From: Exobasidium rhododendri
Taxonomy: Eukaryota; Basidiomycota; Exobasidiomycetes; Exobasidiales; Exobasidiaceae
Reading direction: 5' to 3'
Length of the DNA: 64,000 bases
NCBI GenBank assembly: GCA_026210745.1
Contig: CP110630.1
Span: forward strand, 4,774,001-4,838,000
Each line of letters opens with the position of its first letter. The first letter of the stretch is position 1. The translations under genes were made by a program, and so were the position numbers. The notes beneath the pieces were generated by a model, which was not told where the DNA came from, did no database searches, and worked only from the letters and a program-made list of their open reading frames with translations. Shown here one piece after another: positions 45,222-56,535 of this stretch.

Positions 45222-46274
45222 GAAAAATGCAGCGCCATTCCACGTCAAGACCTTGCTGTGTGAAGTGAACCCATTAGGCTTCCTTTCTTCTCAAACAAGT
45301 TGAGCATCCATCCCTCCTCGTGTGGCTCGTAGTCTTTAATCTGTATCTCGAGTCAATCACTATATTGTGATATCACGAACATCTCCCTAGTCGTGAGTGT
45401 CGCCGTCCATCGTCGTCTTTTCACCGTCCTTTCCGCCCTTCCCAGACCCTGCATTAGAAGACTGAAGACGATTCTGGCCCGGGCCGACCAACGATACGCG
45501 CTGAGAACCCACGTGGAAACGGCTCACCTTGGCATTTGTTGATAGAGGCAGAGGGAGCCAATTCAAAAGTATCTACAGGGTAACAATTATTTCCATACTT
45601 TGTGTTTGATTGAAAATGAAATTAGGGAGAATCGAAGGAAACAAGAGAGAGAGAAAGACAGAGAGAGAGAGAAAGCATGCGGAGACTTGAGTTGCATGAC
45701 TATCCCTTTGGCTGCGACTGTTCCTTTTTTTGGGGGGAAGACACGCACAGTTCTATTCACACACCGGATCTCTTTCCCTACCCTTCCTTTCTGCACCGTC
45801 AGACTTCGAGAGTCTACAAATTGTCATCCTGTCAGCTCTGACCTTTTGCTTCCCTCGATCGTTAGGGAACGGGGGAAAGGAAGGCGACTTTAATTATACT
45901 ACCAACGACCCAGACGATCAGCGATCGAGGACGTGAGAAGTGTGTACCCGCCAATCTCTTGCCCCTCTTGTTACCTACAACCCCTCTTCCGGGCAAAGAC
46001 AAGATTACGACCTCCGAGACGACTACTTCCTTCCCTTGTAACGACGACGACTTCTGGACCTGTCTCTTGAGGGAGGTCTAGTACTCAGCTTAAGGAAAGG
46101 AACATAGCGGAAGCTTTCATCATTTGGGGATTAAAGAGCAGGAGTGAAGTGCCATTTGCTGTGCTACTACCCCGCGAAGGCCTCTCATTAAGCTTGCAAG
46201 AAAGCTCTTAGGTTTTTTGAGTTCGTGATATCTGCATCGGGTCAGGACAGACACCAGAGTCGCTTGGAGTCGTT
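45222..46274. other. Intergenic region between Dicer and the Rho GEF
   Basis: Region of 1.05 kb with a GA-rich microsatellite near 45640-45675. On the minus strand a stop-free stretch of about 60 codons (45389-45574) ends in a Gly/Lys/Asp-rich tail but has no matching upstream exon and no family resemblance. The right part is presumably the leader and promoter of the Rho GEF gene. Confidence 0.4.
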
Positions 46275-49200
46275 ATGCCACCAGTCGAAATGAATGGCGG
46301 AAGCAACGACGGGCCCGACAAAAGGACGACAGCTTACGAAAATATTTTTGGTAGACCAACAGCCAAGCCAAAGGGGCCTAACAATGCCTTTCCTGCTAAT
46401 GGCAATGGCCATCCACCAGTGCCGGTACCGACTAATCATTGGGTGAATCAACAGGCATACTTGGCAGGTCAGCAAGCTCAACGATACAATAGCATTCCTC
46501 CAGGGAGTGGTCCTTCGGCTCCTTATCGAAACCCACAGCAAGCGTACGGATATGCCCCTCCTCAACCACCCCTGCAACAGGAAGTGATTGATAGAAGAAT
46601 CAGTGTAGCACCTAGTTCAGCTTCTCAAGATTCAAGAATGTCGACATACCTTCCCGGAGGGAATTACAATCTTGCTAGTGCAGCTGATGCTTATGGAGGA
46701 CCCTCGAATCAAACACCTTACTATCAAGTTGCCACTGCTGCCCCCTTCTTACGCTCAACCTCAGCTTCCCCTGCACCGATACATCGACCTTTACCTTCGA
46801 TATATGGCGCTCAAACAGAGGGAATCGTAGATCGAGGTTCTACTTCCAGTGCTGCCTTGCCTCCCTATGCCAGCCAGTCCTCCAATATAGGCGTTATTCC
46901 CCCAGATGAATCGTCTTCTTACAAGGCGGCGCCTCGTCTACCTAGTTTCGACCTTACACAACAAAATGCAAGCTCGGAAGACTTATGGTTCACCAATGGG
47001 AATGGGGCGACAAGCAATGGCGGACAGGTGCCGACGAGATCACCACCTGTGGTAGAAGAAGAGATGGATCCGGCCAGTCCCGCAATCCAGTCTCTCGCCA
47101 ATCTCGACGTTTCTGAGAGGGATGAAAGCGCAATAGGCGATGAAGGGATGTATCGTAATGGTAAGTCATCATTTGGCATCATGATTGTTCTACCGCTGAC
47201 GAACGTATACACACACTCTCTCTCACGAACACGGAACTCACCCAGACTACCAAGAGTATCAGCGACAACTGTATGGTCAATCCAGAGCTTCATCGATACG
47301 AAAGAATTCGTTTGACTCTGATCGACAAAGTATCGCCAACTCGCTGTACAACGTTGTTGCTGGGACGACAAGTGCAAATTCGAGAATGTATCCTGGTCAA
47401 GGAGTGCCTAGTGGTGGCTACTTTCAGCCTTCCGGCCTGATGCCACATGGAAGTGAAACGTCTTCTACGACCTGGGGAAAGCAATCGAGGATGCGGACGA
47501 CATCAAGTGCGACAACTCAAGCTGTTCCTTACCAAGAATCATCAAATAATGATTGGAGGAGAAGCGTGGAGTCGGGCATGGGAAATGGCGGAGGGAGAGC
47601 CATGTCTTTTGGACAGCAGAGTGCTCCGAGTAGACCGATGGCTACATCGCCTCACGGTAGTGTCAAAGACGTCCATCCTTCACTTCCGTTGCAGAGTCGT
47701 CGCGGACCGATCGTCTATCCAGCTCTACTCTCCAAAGTAGCAGAAGCGTTCAAGGCGAGGGTCAACTTGACAGAAAGGCAAAAGGACGGACTATCGTACA
47801 CCGATTCATTTGATGGGAGAGAAGCGGTAGATCGAATTGCGTACATCATCAAGACTACGGATCGAAATTTGGCCTTACTGTTAGGTAGAGCGTTGGATGC
47901 GCAAAAATTCTTTCATGACGTTACCTATGATCATCGTCTGAGAGACTCACCCAACGAACTTTATCAATTCCGCGTCCGACTAACAAGTCCTTTTGAAAAG
48001 GAAGAAGAGATGTACGAAGACGCTGTAGAGTACCGGACAAACAATGGAGCGAAATTGGGTGTGCCGGGTATGAAGAGTAGCGCGCCTTCCAGGGAGAATT
48101 CCACCTCGACACTTCAGGACAGCGATAAGATCAATCGACTGAGCACTGTATCTCCCTCGATCAAGCGACAGGAATCAGAGCTTGCGACGGACGACGAAGA
48201 AGATGCGCTTCCGACGGGAGTCTTCACCTTGCTCACGGATTGTTACAGTCCAACGTGTACGCGTGATCGACTGTGTTACAGCATCGCCTGTCCAAGAAGA
48301 CTGGAGCAGCAAGCAAGGCTTAACATGAAGCCTCAACCGGGACTCAAGCGGAGTATCAGTAAAGAGAGTCTGGGCGACGTCAAAGATCAAGGCGCCTTAT
48401 GGGCCGAGTCTGTTTCTGAAGAGATCCTCAAGAGCGTTTCAGACGAAGAACGGAAGAGGCAGGAACTCATCAACGAGGTCATCTACACCGAGCGAGACTT
48501 TGTGAGAGACCTAGAGTACCTTCGCGATCAGTGGATTAAACCGCTACGATCTCGCGACATAGTTCCGGACGCCAAGAGGGAGGACTTTGTCACGCAAGTG
48601 TTCTGGAACGTGCTCGAGATCCACAGTGTGAATTCCAAGTTGGCCGAGATGCTGACGAAGCGACAGAAGCAGCAGTCGGTGGTGGAGAGAATAGGCGATA
48701 TCTTGCTGGAGATGGTACCTTACTTTGCTCCATTTGTCAAGTACGGAGCCCATCAACTGTACGGTAAGTATGAGTTTGAAAAGGAGAAATCAGCGAATGC
48801 CGCCTTTATGAAGTTCGTGGATCAAACGGAACGACTTCCTGAAAGTCGTAAGCTAGAGTTGAACGGATACCTGACAAAGCCGACGACGAGACTGGCAAGG
48901 TACCCTCTCCTGCTGGAAGCCGTCGTCAAGGCGACACCCGACGACAATCCAGACAAGCAGTCTCTGCCGAAAGTCATCAAGATTGTCAAGGAATTCTTGA
49001 GCAAAGTGAACACGGAAAGTGGAAAGAGTGAGAATCGGTTCAATTTGGCTCAATTAGATCAGCAATTAGTCTTCAAGCAAGGTGAAGCGGTTGATCTGAG
49101 GCTGCGAGATGAACAGCGTGAGCTCGTCTTTAAAGGCCCACTGAAGAAGAGGGGTGGCACGCAGAGTGAAAGCGCCGAATTGCAGGTTTTCCTCTTCGAT

Positions 49201-51027
49201 CACGCTTTGTTGATGGTAAAGGCAAAGACTGTGCACAAGAACGACCTGTACAAGGTGTTTCGGAAGCCCATTCCGCTTGAGTTGCTCATAGTGACAGTCT
49301 ACGATGAAGTGCCGACCGGCAAAGGTAGTGCTACGAGGCCAAAGTCTGTCATGTCAAAGACGTCTACAGGTAATAGACTGAGCGGACAAGTTCCCACTGG
49401 CTCTGCTCCCAAGCAAGATCAAAAGACGGGCTATGCTCTCACTTTCACCTACCTGGGAAGGAAGGGCTATTCCCAAACACTCTGGGCGAATACCTTTGTC
49501 AGTCGAAAGAAGTGGTTCGAGAACATCGAGAAGCGACAAGAGATCCTGCGCCAACGATCCAACATCTTCGACACGATTACCCTGGCAGACGGCTTCTTCA
49601 GTGGACCTAGTCGAGTAACTTGCAGTGTTCCCTTTGACTTTGGTAGACGGATCATCTATGGCGCAGACGATGGAGTGTACCTGAGCGATCTACGAGAGAG
49701 GGCAAGAGCGCCAACGAAGGTCTTACCACTACCAGGAGTAACGCAAGTGGATGTTCTGGAAGAGTATCAGATCTTGATCATCTTGGCAGAAAAGAGCGTC
49801 TACACATTCACACTAGACGCACTCGATCCGACTGATCCAGTGGGAAGTTTGAAGAGGGGGAGAAGAATATCCTCGCATACTTCCTTTTTCAAGGCTGGCC
49901 AATGCTTAGGGCGCACTCTGGTCTGCGTGGTCAAGTCGTCGTCTTTGTCCTCCACCATCAAGACTCTGGAGCCCATCGAGCAGAACTTGCGGGTGGGAAA
50001 GAAGCAACAGACGTTCCGGAAGCTGCTTCAAGGAGGACAGGATAGTCTGCGCGTCTTCAAAGAGTTCTACATCCCCACCGAAAGCAGCAGCATTCACTTC
50101 TTGAAGACGAAGCTCTGTGTTGGGTGCACCAAGGGATTCGAGATTGTCGATCTGGAGACGCTGGACACGCAAGGCCTGCTGGATCCGGCCGACAGCAATC
50201 TTGACTTTGTTCAGAAGAAGGAGAATGTTCGACCGATTGCCATCTATCGCATCGACGGGGAATTCCTCCTCTGCTACGACGACTTTGCATTCTACGTCAA
50301 CAAGAACGGTTGGAGGTCAAAGGGGAACTGGATAATACACTGGGAAGGCAATCCCACTTCCTTTGCTCTTCATCATCCTTACGTCCTGGCGTTTGAGCCA
50401 AGTTTCATCGAAGTTCGTCACGTATCCACCGGTGCCTTGCATCAGGTTATTACTGGCTACAATCTGCGTTGCCTGTTCGCAGATGTGCCACCGCCTTCCT
50501 CTGGCAGCGGTTCAAGTTCTAGCTCGAGTGCTTCCTCTGTCGCTTCATCTACGCTTCACGGCCATGCTGGGATGGGCACAATGACACCGTACGGTCGACC
50601 GACCCCACCGATGCATTATGCCATTGGAGCACCGCCGTACAACAATAATGCGCTTTCAAGACAGCAGAGCTTCAATATGCTCAACCAAACACCACCACAG
50701 CAAATTCTACCACCACCACAGCAGGGTGGCCTATATACGCCCTCTCCTCCGTTTGCAAGTCGACCTTCGTACGGAGCGCCGACGATGCCAGGTCAAACAC
50801 CACCGCCACCACACATGTACAACAGACAACCATCTCAACAACATCCACCAGGGATGCCTTATGCATTCACTCAACCACCTCCACCTTCGCGACAAACTTC
50901 TGTTCAACGCAACCCAGTCTGGGAAAGCGTGGCCGCCAGTCGGAACCAAATTGTCTTTATAGGGGACACGACCGTCTTCTGTGTCCGCCCCGCTGAACAG
51001 ACGAGTGCAAATGCAGGTGCAAAGTGA
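46275..51027 (+). CDS. Rom1/Rom2-type Rho guanine-nucleotide exchange factor (DEP-DH-PH-CNH)
   Basis: Activates Rho1 at the plasma membrane for cell-wall integrity signalling and polarised growth. Exons 46275-47160 and 47246-51027 give 1,555 aa. The first 440 residues are disordered, rich in Pro, Ser, Gln and Tyr. Then come a DEP domain (about 450-540, FKARVNLTERQKDGLSYTDS), a Rom2-typical Cys-rich segment TDCYSPTCTRDRLCYS, the DH domain (about 705-890, RQELINEVIYTERDFVRDLE, LNGYLTKPTTRLARYPLLLE), a PH domain, and a CNH domain (about 1090-1370, RRIIYGADDGVYLSDLRE). The C-terminal 200 residues are Pro/Gln/Ser-rich. The intron splits an Asp codon and its removal keeps the frame. Domain order matches yeast Rom2 and fungal Rgf proteins. 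Confidence 0.95.
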
Positions 51028-51468
51028 GCGATGGTCCATTTCTTCTCTCTTGTGCCTCCCCCCCCTTCCTTCTTCCCTCCATTTATCCTCGCCCCCTTCT
51101 TGCCTCACCTTTCTCCTCTTCTCCATTTCATCGACTATTCTGTCCTCCTTCTCCACTTCGCGCCTCCGTACCAAAATCACGAACTTGTGTCCCGGAATAC
51201 TGTATCCATCAACTTTGCTCTATCCTTCGAACGTGTACTCCTCTGTCCTCGTCCTTTCTCAAAATCATACAATGCATGAGATTGCAGTCTTTTGTACACC
51301 TTGCACAACCAGGAACAGTCACTGCCATTAGCAGTGACAGAAGTACAGAGTGAGAAGTATGGAGTGAGGGGCATGAATCCCACGATATATATTCAGGACG
51401 ATATAGACGGCAAGCGAACGCAATCAATCCAAAAAGCAATGATACATTCACTGGAGAGCTCGTGCCCT
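51028..51468. other. Convergent 3' region
   Basis: Gap of 441 bp between the stops of the Rho GEF and the GATA-factor gene. The left part is a long pyrimidine-rich stretch on the plus strand. No gene is seen. Confidence 0.45.
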
Positions 51469-54400
51469 CTACTTTTTAAGACGGTCTTTGGACTGAAGAG
51501 CGCTTTCACCAGCACTGCTGTTCCTGACATCACCCCGATCTCGAATCGGCTTTGCGAGGCCGTTCCAGTCGCCCTTTGTCTGCATTGTCCTGCCCCCATA
51601 AGTTCTTTGGTATTCTTCTCGAGCTTCCTCTTCGTCGTAGCCGTCATCCATGGGATCATCCAGGGCCGATTGGAGTTCTCGTTCTCCTCCTCCTACCACT
51701 ACTCCTGCTCCTCCTACGTCTGCTCCTACTACCACTCTTGCTCTCCCACCGCCTCTACCGTCGAAAGACATAGAATGAGGAGAAGGGGGGATGTTTACGC
51801 TGCTGTCTGTCGATGCCGTGGTGGTGTTCCCAAGGCTCTTGCTTGATGCGCCACTACTGACGGTCTCCACGTCGGTCCCCTTGCCTTCCTTGCTGTTGCC
51901 AATCGTCGGTGGAAAGGCTCCCCAAACAAACTGCTTGGATCTACTGGTCCCAAAGGTGTTTGGTACCGATGCGGTAGACGAAGTTCGCAAAGATGCCTTG
52001 AGTAGTGGTCGAAGCTTCTGAAATGATGGCGTGGTCGGTGGAGTCAGAGTCTTTGAGCGATCGAGTGGCAGAGCGGCCAGGACAGGCAGTTGACTCATCC
52101 TCTTTTCAAACGAATTCTTTCCTTTTCTTCTCTGGGCCGGACCTTCACTGCTGATGCTGTGCGTTCTGCTAATGGGCTGGGAAGAGGACGTGTCGGTGGC
52201 AAAGCTGCTCCGACTAACGCCACTGCTGCTGTTCTCCTCCATCGAATGCTGCGCAGGAGCAGGGGCGATCGTTGATGTGACGGGTCCACTCCTCCCATTG
52301 ATCAAAGGCGACGAGGCGACAGATGACTTCGATCCTTTCTCTACTGCTTCATTTCCGCCATTCTCTATCAGGGTGATTGGATGGTCCCCTAATCCATCTT
52401 CTTGGCCTTCTTTGACCTCACTGATTCTTGCCCGCTTCGTCGCCGTCCATCGCCAACCTGCCTCTTCCCCCATTCTGGCCGCATGAACGAGGGTCTCCGT
52501 CTGATGCAGTAGAGCGTCAATCCTGCTTCGTTCATTCAGCAAGTCAAGCCGATTGCGCTCCAATTCTTGCAACCAGAATGTCTGCGCTTCTTGTTGTGAT
52601 GACAATGACATTGTTCCGAGCGAAGGGGCTGTTTGTTTCGGAGATGAACCTATCGCCCTCGCTGTAGAGGGGTCTTGAGTAGAAATCACGGCGGCTACAG
52701 TACCGTTGGACTGTTGTGACGTAGACGAGCTTGGATGATGATGATGAGCATGATGGTGAATGACGTGAGGATGAGGATGATGATGGTGATGAGCATGAGG
52801 CACCACTGCCCGATGATGGTGGTGGTGGTGATGGTGAGCTGCCTTACCGCCACCGTTACTCTGTGAGGACAGCATAAGGGGCAAAGATGTCGACCCAATT
52901 TCAAAATTATCATCTTCCTCTCCCTGTCCTTCGGCCTCATCCACTTCTTCGTACGTCATGTTCTCCGTCTCTGCGTCCTCGACTTCCATTGGAAGCTGCA
53001 GCTGTGAATCAGTCTCTGATGGGACCTTTCCGGGTTCTTTCACTCTCATGTTGTCCTCTCCGCCTATCGTATCAAAGCTCCTTGTTCTCTTCACCGGCTT
53101 GTTCGGGTGGGAGGTAGTCGACAGGGGTGGTCCACTACCAGGAGAGAAGTTTGGTCTACCAGGTTGTGAACTTGCGCCTCTGCCCCCTACTTCCATGAGT
53201 GCTATTGCCGCTTCTCGATGTGCCAAGCTCATGGAATTTTCCACATATCCACCAGGTGCAGACGACGTACTCTCCATCATGGGAGGATGATTTTGATACT
53301 TTGTTGCCATCGAAGAAGGCGTGACGTTCGTGTTCGCTTTTTGACCTGCTGAATACGCCGCCGTTCCTGCTGCTGCTGCTGCTGCCGCCGCTGCCTTTGC
53401 TGGTGTCATTCCGGCGGGAACTCTCTTCCTCCTCTTGATGACGGTCTTTCTCATGCCGATCGGTCGCTGTGTGCCATGCAACTTTTGATAAAGACCGCAG
53501 GCATTGCAGATATTGTTCCCGTCTTCGTCTCGCCGCCAAAGGGGAGTAGTTGTCGTTCCGCAGTTAGTGCACTTCAAAGCTCCAACACCACCCACTTCTG
53601 GCTCCCCTCCTCTTATCGCCTCCTTTTCTTTACTTCTTGAAGTCTGGTCTGGAGAAATGTGTGGGTTATTCGACGTTTCTGTCAGCATTGTGGGCGAAAG
53701 CAATTGATCTTCCTCTACACCCTCCAAGCTATCTGCTTCGTCTGCCATCTCCACCTCTTCTGATTGCACTCCCGGCGAAGCTAGGCCCTCATCCTTGACA
53801 GTATCATCTTTGGTCTTCTTCCTACGTCCACCATGACTTAGATTGTTGTTCAGAGCAGGACAACCATTACAAGCTGCTTGACCACCTGTTCCATTGCAAT
53901 ACCCGTCACCAGGACAAGAGCCTCGTTGCAGCCTAATTGCGTCTGCTTCTTTGGCAGCGAGTGCCTCCTCTGTCAATGTGTGGTCGTTCTGATTCGATAA
54001 AGTGGGTTGTGACAGAGACTTTGGAATCGCCGGTGATCTTTGAGAGGATGTCGAGGGAGCACGCTGTCCATGATGCGTCTTCGAATAAAGTCCACAAGCG
54101 TTGCATAGATTGCTACCGTCATGTGCTCTTCTCCATAACGGAGTTCTTGTTGTACCACAGTTAGAGCATTGCATGCCTAGACCGTTGGTAGTCGTTTGTC
54201 CGCGCTCGATCATACTGGTACTGCCCTCTCCTTCGCCATCTTCACTTTTGCTGCGGGCACTGGAATGATTGTAATGAGCACTTGCTTCCTTTTCACGCGC
54301 TCGGAAAGAGTGTAGGAAATTACGTCCGTTCGCTTCTGATACACCGTTACTAATCGGCAGACGAGGGGAAGAGTTGCCCTGGTGAGATTGGATGGGCGCA

Positions 54401-54813
54401 GCGCCTGACATGGGCGTTTGATACGCATGGCGTGTATCACCCACACCACCACTGGGCAATGAATGGAGAAGGTATCGCGCTTGCTGAGGTGAATCGAACG
54501 AAGACGAGAACGTTGGCAATGATCCATGAGTCATCGGCTTATTGCTTGGCGATCCAACATCATCGTGGGACAGCATAGGTCGTTGATGACTTTCTCGTCG
54601 TTGCTGCTGCTGCTGCTGCTGCTGCTGAGATGTGTAGATGCCAGATGAAGGATACTGGTGAGACTGAAATGCTTGCTGCTGCTGATGCTGCTGTCGTAGG
54701 GGTGGAAGCTGGACCGGTGCTTGTGATTTAATCCCATTACTTCTCGAATAGTCGTGAGGGGGGGAAGAGGGATTGATAGATCCCATCGAATTCTGATTCG
54801 AGTGTGAAGACAT
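51469..54813 (-). CDS. Urbs1/SreA-type iron-responsive GATA repressor
   Basis: In Ustilago maydis Urbs1 represses siderophore synthesis genes under iron-replete conditions by binding GATA sites. Single exon, 1,114 aa. Two Cx2Cx17Cx2C GATA fingers (about residues 217-241 and 415-439; LWRRAHDGSNLCNACGLY and LWRRDEDGNNICNACGLY) flank the cysteine-rich iron-sensing segment CPGDGYCNGTGGQAACNGCP near residue 300. That arrangement identifies the Urbs1/SreA/Fep1 class. After finger 2 comes a basic KTVIKRRKRV and a poly-Ala run. A His-rich tract lies near 659-693, followed by Ser/Gly-rich sequence. The N-terminus has poly-Gln. Start set at 54813, the first ATG; the frame is open further upstream only from a non-ATG codon. 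A cluster of GATAA boxes lies upstream. Confidence 0.92.
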   Translation of the reverse strand: MSSHSNQNSMGSINPSSPPHDYSRSNGIKSQAPVQLPPLRQQHQQQQAFQSHQYPSSGIYTSQQQQQQQQQRRESHQRPMLSHDDVGSPSNKPMTHGSLPTFSSSFDSPQQARYLLHSLPSGGVGDTRHAYQTPMSGAAPIQSHQGNSSPRLPISNGVSEANGRNFLHSFRAREKEASAHYNHSSARSKSEDGEGEGSTSMIERGQTTTNGLGMQCSNCGTTRTPLWRRAHDGSNLCNACGLYSKTHHGQRAPSTSSQRSPAIPKSLSQPTLSNQNDHTLTEEALAAKEADAIRLQRGSCPGDGYCNGTGGQAACNGCPALNNNLSHGGRRKKTKDDTVKDEGLASPGVQSEEVEMADEADSLEGVEEDQLLSPTMLTETSNNPHISPDQTSRSKEKEAIRGGEPEVGGVGALKCTNCGTTTTPLWRRDEDGNNICNACGLYQKLHGTQRPIGMRKTVIKRRKRVPAGMTPAKAAAAAAAAAGTAAYSAGQKANTNVTPSSMATKYQNHPPMMESTSSAPGGYVENSMSLAHREAAIALMEVGGRGASSQPGRPNFSPGSGPPLSTTSHPNKPVKRTRSFDTIGGEDNMRVKEPGKVPSETDSQLQLPMEVEDAETENMTYEEVDEAEGQGEEDDNFEIGSTSLPLMLSSQSNGGGKAAHHHHHHHHRAVVPHAHHHHHPHPHVIHHHAHHHHPSSSTSQQSNGTVAAVISTQDPSTARAIGSSPKQTAPSLGTMSLSSQQEAQTFWLQELERNRLDLLNERSRIDALLHQTETLVHAARMGEEAGWRWTATKRARISEVKEGQEDGLGDHPITLIENGGNEAVEKGSKSSVASSPLINGRSGPVTSTIAPAPAQHSMEENSSSGVSRSSFATDTSSSQPISRTHSISSEGPAQRRKGKNSFEKRMSQLPVLAALPLDRSKTLTPPTTPSFQKLRPLLKASLRTSSTASVPNTFGTSRSKQFVWGAFPPTIGNSKEGKGTDVETVSSGASSKSLGNTTTASTDSSVNIPPSPHSMSFDGRGGGRARVVVGADVGGAGVVVGGGERELQSALDDPMDDGYDEEEAREEYQRTYGGRTMQTKGDWNGLAKPIRDRGDVRNSSAGESALQSKDRLKK
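52734..52838 (-). repeat. Histidine-codon-rich tract in the GATA-factor gene
   Basis: On the minus strand CAT/CAC codons dominate and encode runs of eight, five, three and four His separated by Ala, Pro and Val. The tract sits in the C-terminal half, outside the zinc fingers and the Cys-rich segment. It is a low-complexity triplet repeat that could also bind metal. Confidence 0.8.
54601..54627 (-). repeat. CAG triplet run encoding poly-Gln in the GATA-factor gene
   Basis: Nine consecutive Gln codons on the minus strand, near the N-terminus of the Urbs1-type protein. Likely variable in length between strains. Confidence 0.8.
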
Positions 54814-55394
54814 GCGCCGACTCTCTGGCTGTAATTGGATTTGACTGCGCAGATCAGTGACGATGCCCACACTTTCGAGAGACGACGATGAAAGATGCAG
54901 AAGAGGGTAGTGTCCCAAAGTACTGAGCGAGCAATGACAGCTGGATAATCGACGGGCGCTGAGTTCAGGTGCCTTTGTTTCCACGTAGACGTCAATTCGT
55001 TTGCATTAGAATGGCAAGAAACTGATCCGAGCCAGATGACATTAAAATCTCTTTGATGATGTGCGTGTGTAATGTTCGTTTGTGCGATTCGGAGGGAGAT
55101 CTCACGAGTCGATTGAGTGACAGTACACGGGAGGGAGCGATCTCTCCTAAGCACGAGATCTGCTACAAGAAGAAAATTAGGATACGAACGAAGTTCTGCC
55201 TGGCAGCTCCCTCTCCCCCCTGCTCTCTCTATAAGCGTCAAAAGCGTAATTTTTACCCAATAAGATTGTATTCTCGCAGGGCAACAAAGAGTACTGCAAG
55301 GTTTTTTTTCCCTTTTCTCACCCACTTCTTTGCTTTTATTAGACTTTTCTTTTATCTAAACACCAAGAAAAGAAGGATTTTTTTTAGTGGGTAA

Positions 55395-55493
55395 AGATAA
55401 TATCATCGTGCTGATTATCATTATCATAATCATTATCATAGCGGAAAACGGCAGATTAAAGGCCTGATTACGCGCACCGCGATCGGAAGATAA
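55395..55493. promoter_or_regulatory. Cluster of GATAA boxes upstream of the Urbs1-type gene
   Basis: AGATAA occurs at 55395-55400 and 55488-55493. TTATCA, which is TGATAA on the other strand, occurs at 55415-55420, 55421-55426 and 55433-55438. Five (A/T)GATAA-type sites in 99 bp, about 580-680 bp upstream of a gene that encodes a GATA factor, suggest auto-regulation or control by another GATA factor. The sites are seen; binding is inferred. Confidence 0.5.
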
Positions 55494-56350
55494 TAGAACT
55501 CATCAAATCAGTCTGGAAGAAAGGGGGGGGAGCCAGCACAGAAGCGAATTTGCGCAAGCACAGCATGAGCGTGTGCATTTCGCCGCCTTACCTCGAACCA
55601 GCTTGCTTCCCACAGAGCTCCCTCCTGGGCAGAGATCAACTTGGCAACATCGCACTGCCAATGCACTCTCTGGTCCGCGGCCGACTTTGCAGCAATCGAT
55701 ATAATCGAGCCAGCAATCTCGAGATTACTGGCTGCGCAGTAAATGCTTGCAATTGTAAACCTTTCTTCATCTCCCCCAATCTGGTCAGGGCAAATGGACG
55801 GATAAGGCAAGCAGCAAAAGCTAGTAGAGAATGTGCTGTACCATTAGATGTATCTTTGGCCAGCACGTAATGTTTGGGTGCGTAAAGGACGAGAGATAAC
55901 GATGGGAGAGATAGGCGAAAAAGGCATCTCTAATCTATACTGGAGAAGGAAGGGCCTGACCCAGCCGAGGGAGGGGAAAGGGAAAGGGGAGCGGGCGTGT
56001 CGTTGTTATCTTGGCGCGCGCGAAGATTCGGTCAGCGCGGACACGGGGGCGAGATAACCGATTAAGATTAGTATTCGAAATCTAGAGGCGAGTCTACAGT
56101 ACATGGTGTATCAAATTGATTCTCAGAAAGGGGAAGGGCTAAGAATAAGAATCGAGAAATAAGATTCAATGCAGACACTGGACGCGACCCTTGCTTTGAT
56201 AGAAAACAGAGTTCAAACGAAAAAAAAAGGGGGGGCGGGGCGAAGGTGACCATGTGGATGGGGGAGGGGGGGACAGGGGCAAGCCGAGACACCTTTTATC
56301 TTTCCTTATCTCGAACTTTACTTTCATTTCTTGCTCTGGAGGCACGTATA

Positions 56351-56378
56351 CACACACACACACAAACACACACACACT
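56351..56378 (+). repeat. CA dinucleotide microsatellite
   Basis: Nearly pure CA repeat with one interruption, in the intergenic space upstream of the GATA-factor gene. Confidence 0.85.
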
Positions 56379-56535
56379 CTCTACACTTACAGAATTAAAG
56401 TCACGCCCGTGTTCAATCCTGCTCTAGACAAGTGCAATGCGGTCAGAGAGGTTGGTACAATCGTCAAGGTTGGGGATGAGACAAGTCCTAGATGCGGTAC
56501 ATTGTTGCAAGAGGGAGGGGGGGGGGGGAGACTAG

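Larger units (their letters stand above)
54814..56535. other. Upstream region of the GATA-factor gene
   Basis: Gap of 1.72 kb between the start of the Urbs1-type gene and the stop of SPT20, both minus strand. It contains the GATAA cluster at 55395-55493 and further single GATAA/TTATC sites (near 55895, 56008, 56055 and 56298-56311). There is also a (CA)n run. A minus-strand open stretch (about 55593-55826) ending at a GTAAGG donor could be a leader exon or an unknown gene. Confidence 0.5.

Noticed and set aside
45389-45574. Possible last exon of a small minus-strand gene, ending GKDGEKTTMDGDTHD
   Set aside because: There is an acceptor-like TAG before it, but no upstream exon or start could be found on the minus strand as far as the Rho GEF start, and no family is recognised.
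14964-54813. Iron/copper gene cluster made of the copper ATPase and the Urbs1-type repressor
   Set aside because: The two genes lie more than 33 kb apart with a dozen unrelated genes between them, and the ATPase promoter has no GATAA cluster, so this is not a cluster in any useful sense.
51469-54984. Longer N-terminus of the GATA factor, starting at 54984
   Set aside because: The codon there is GTG; the first ATG in frame is at 54813. A spliced leader is possible but not needed.
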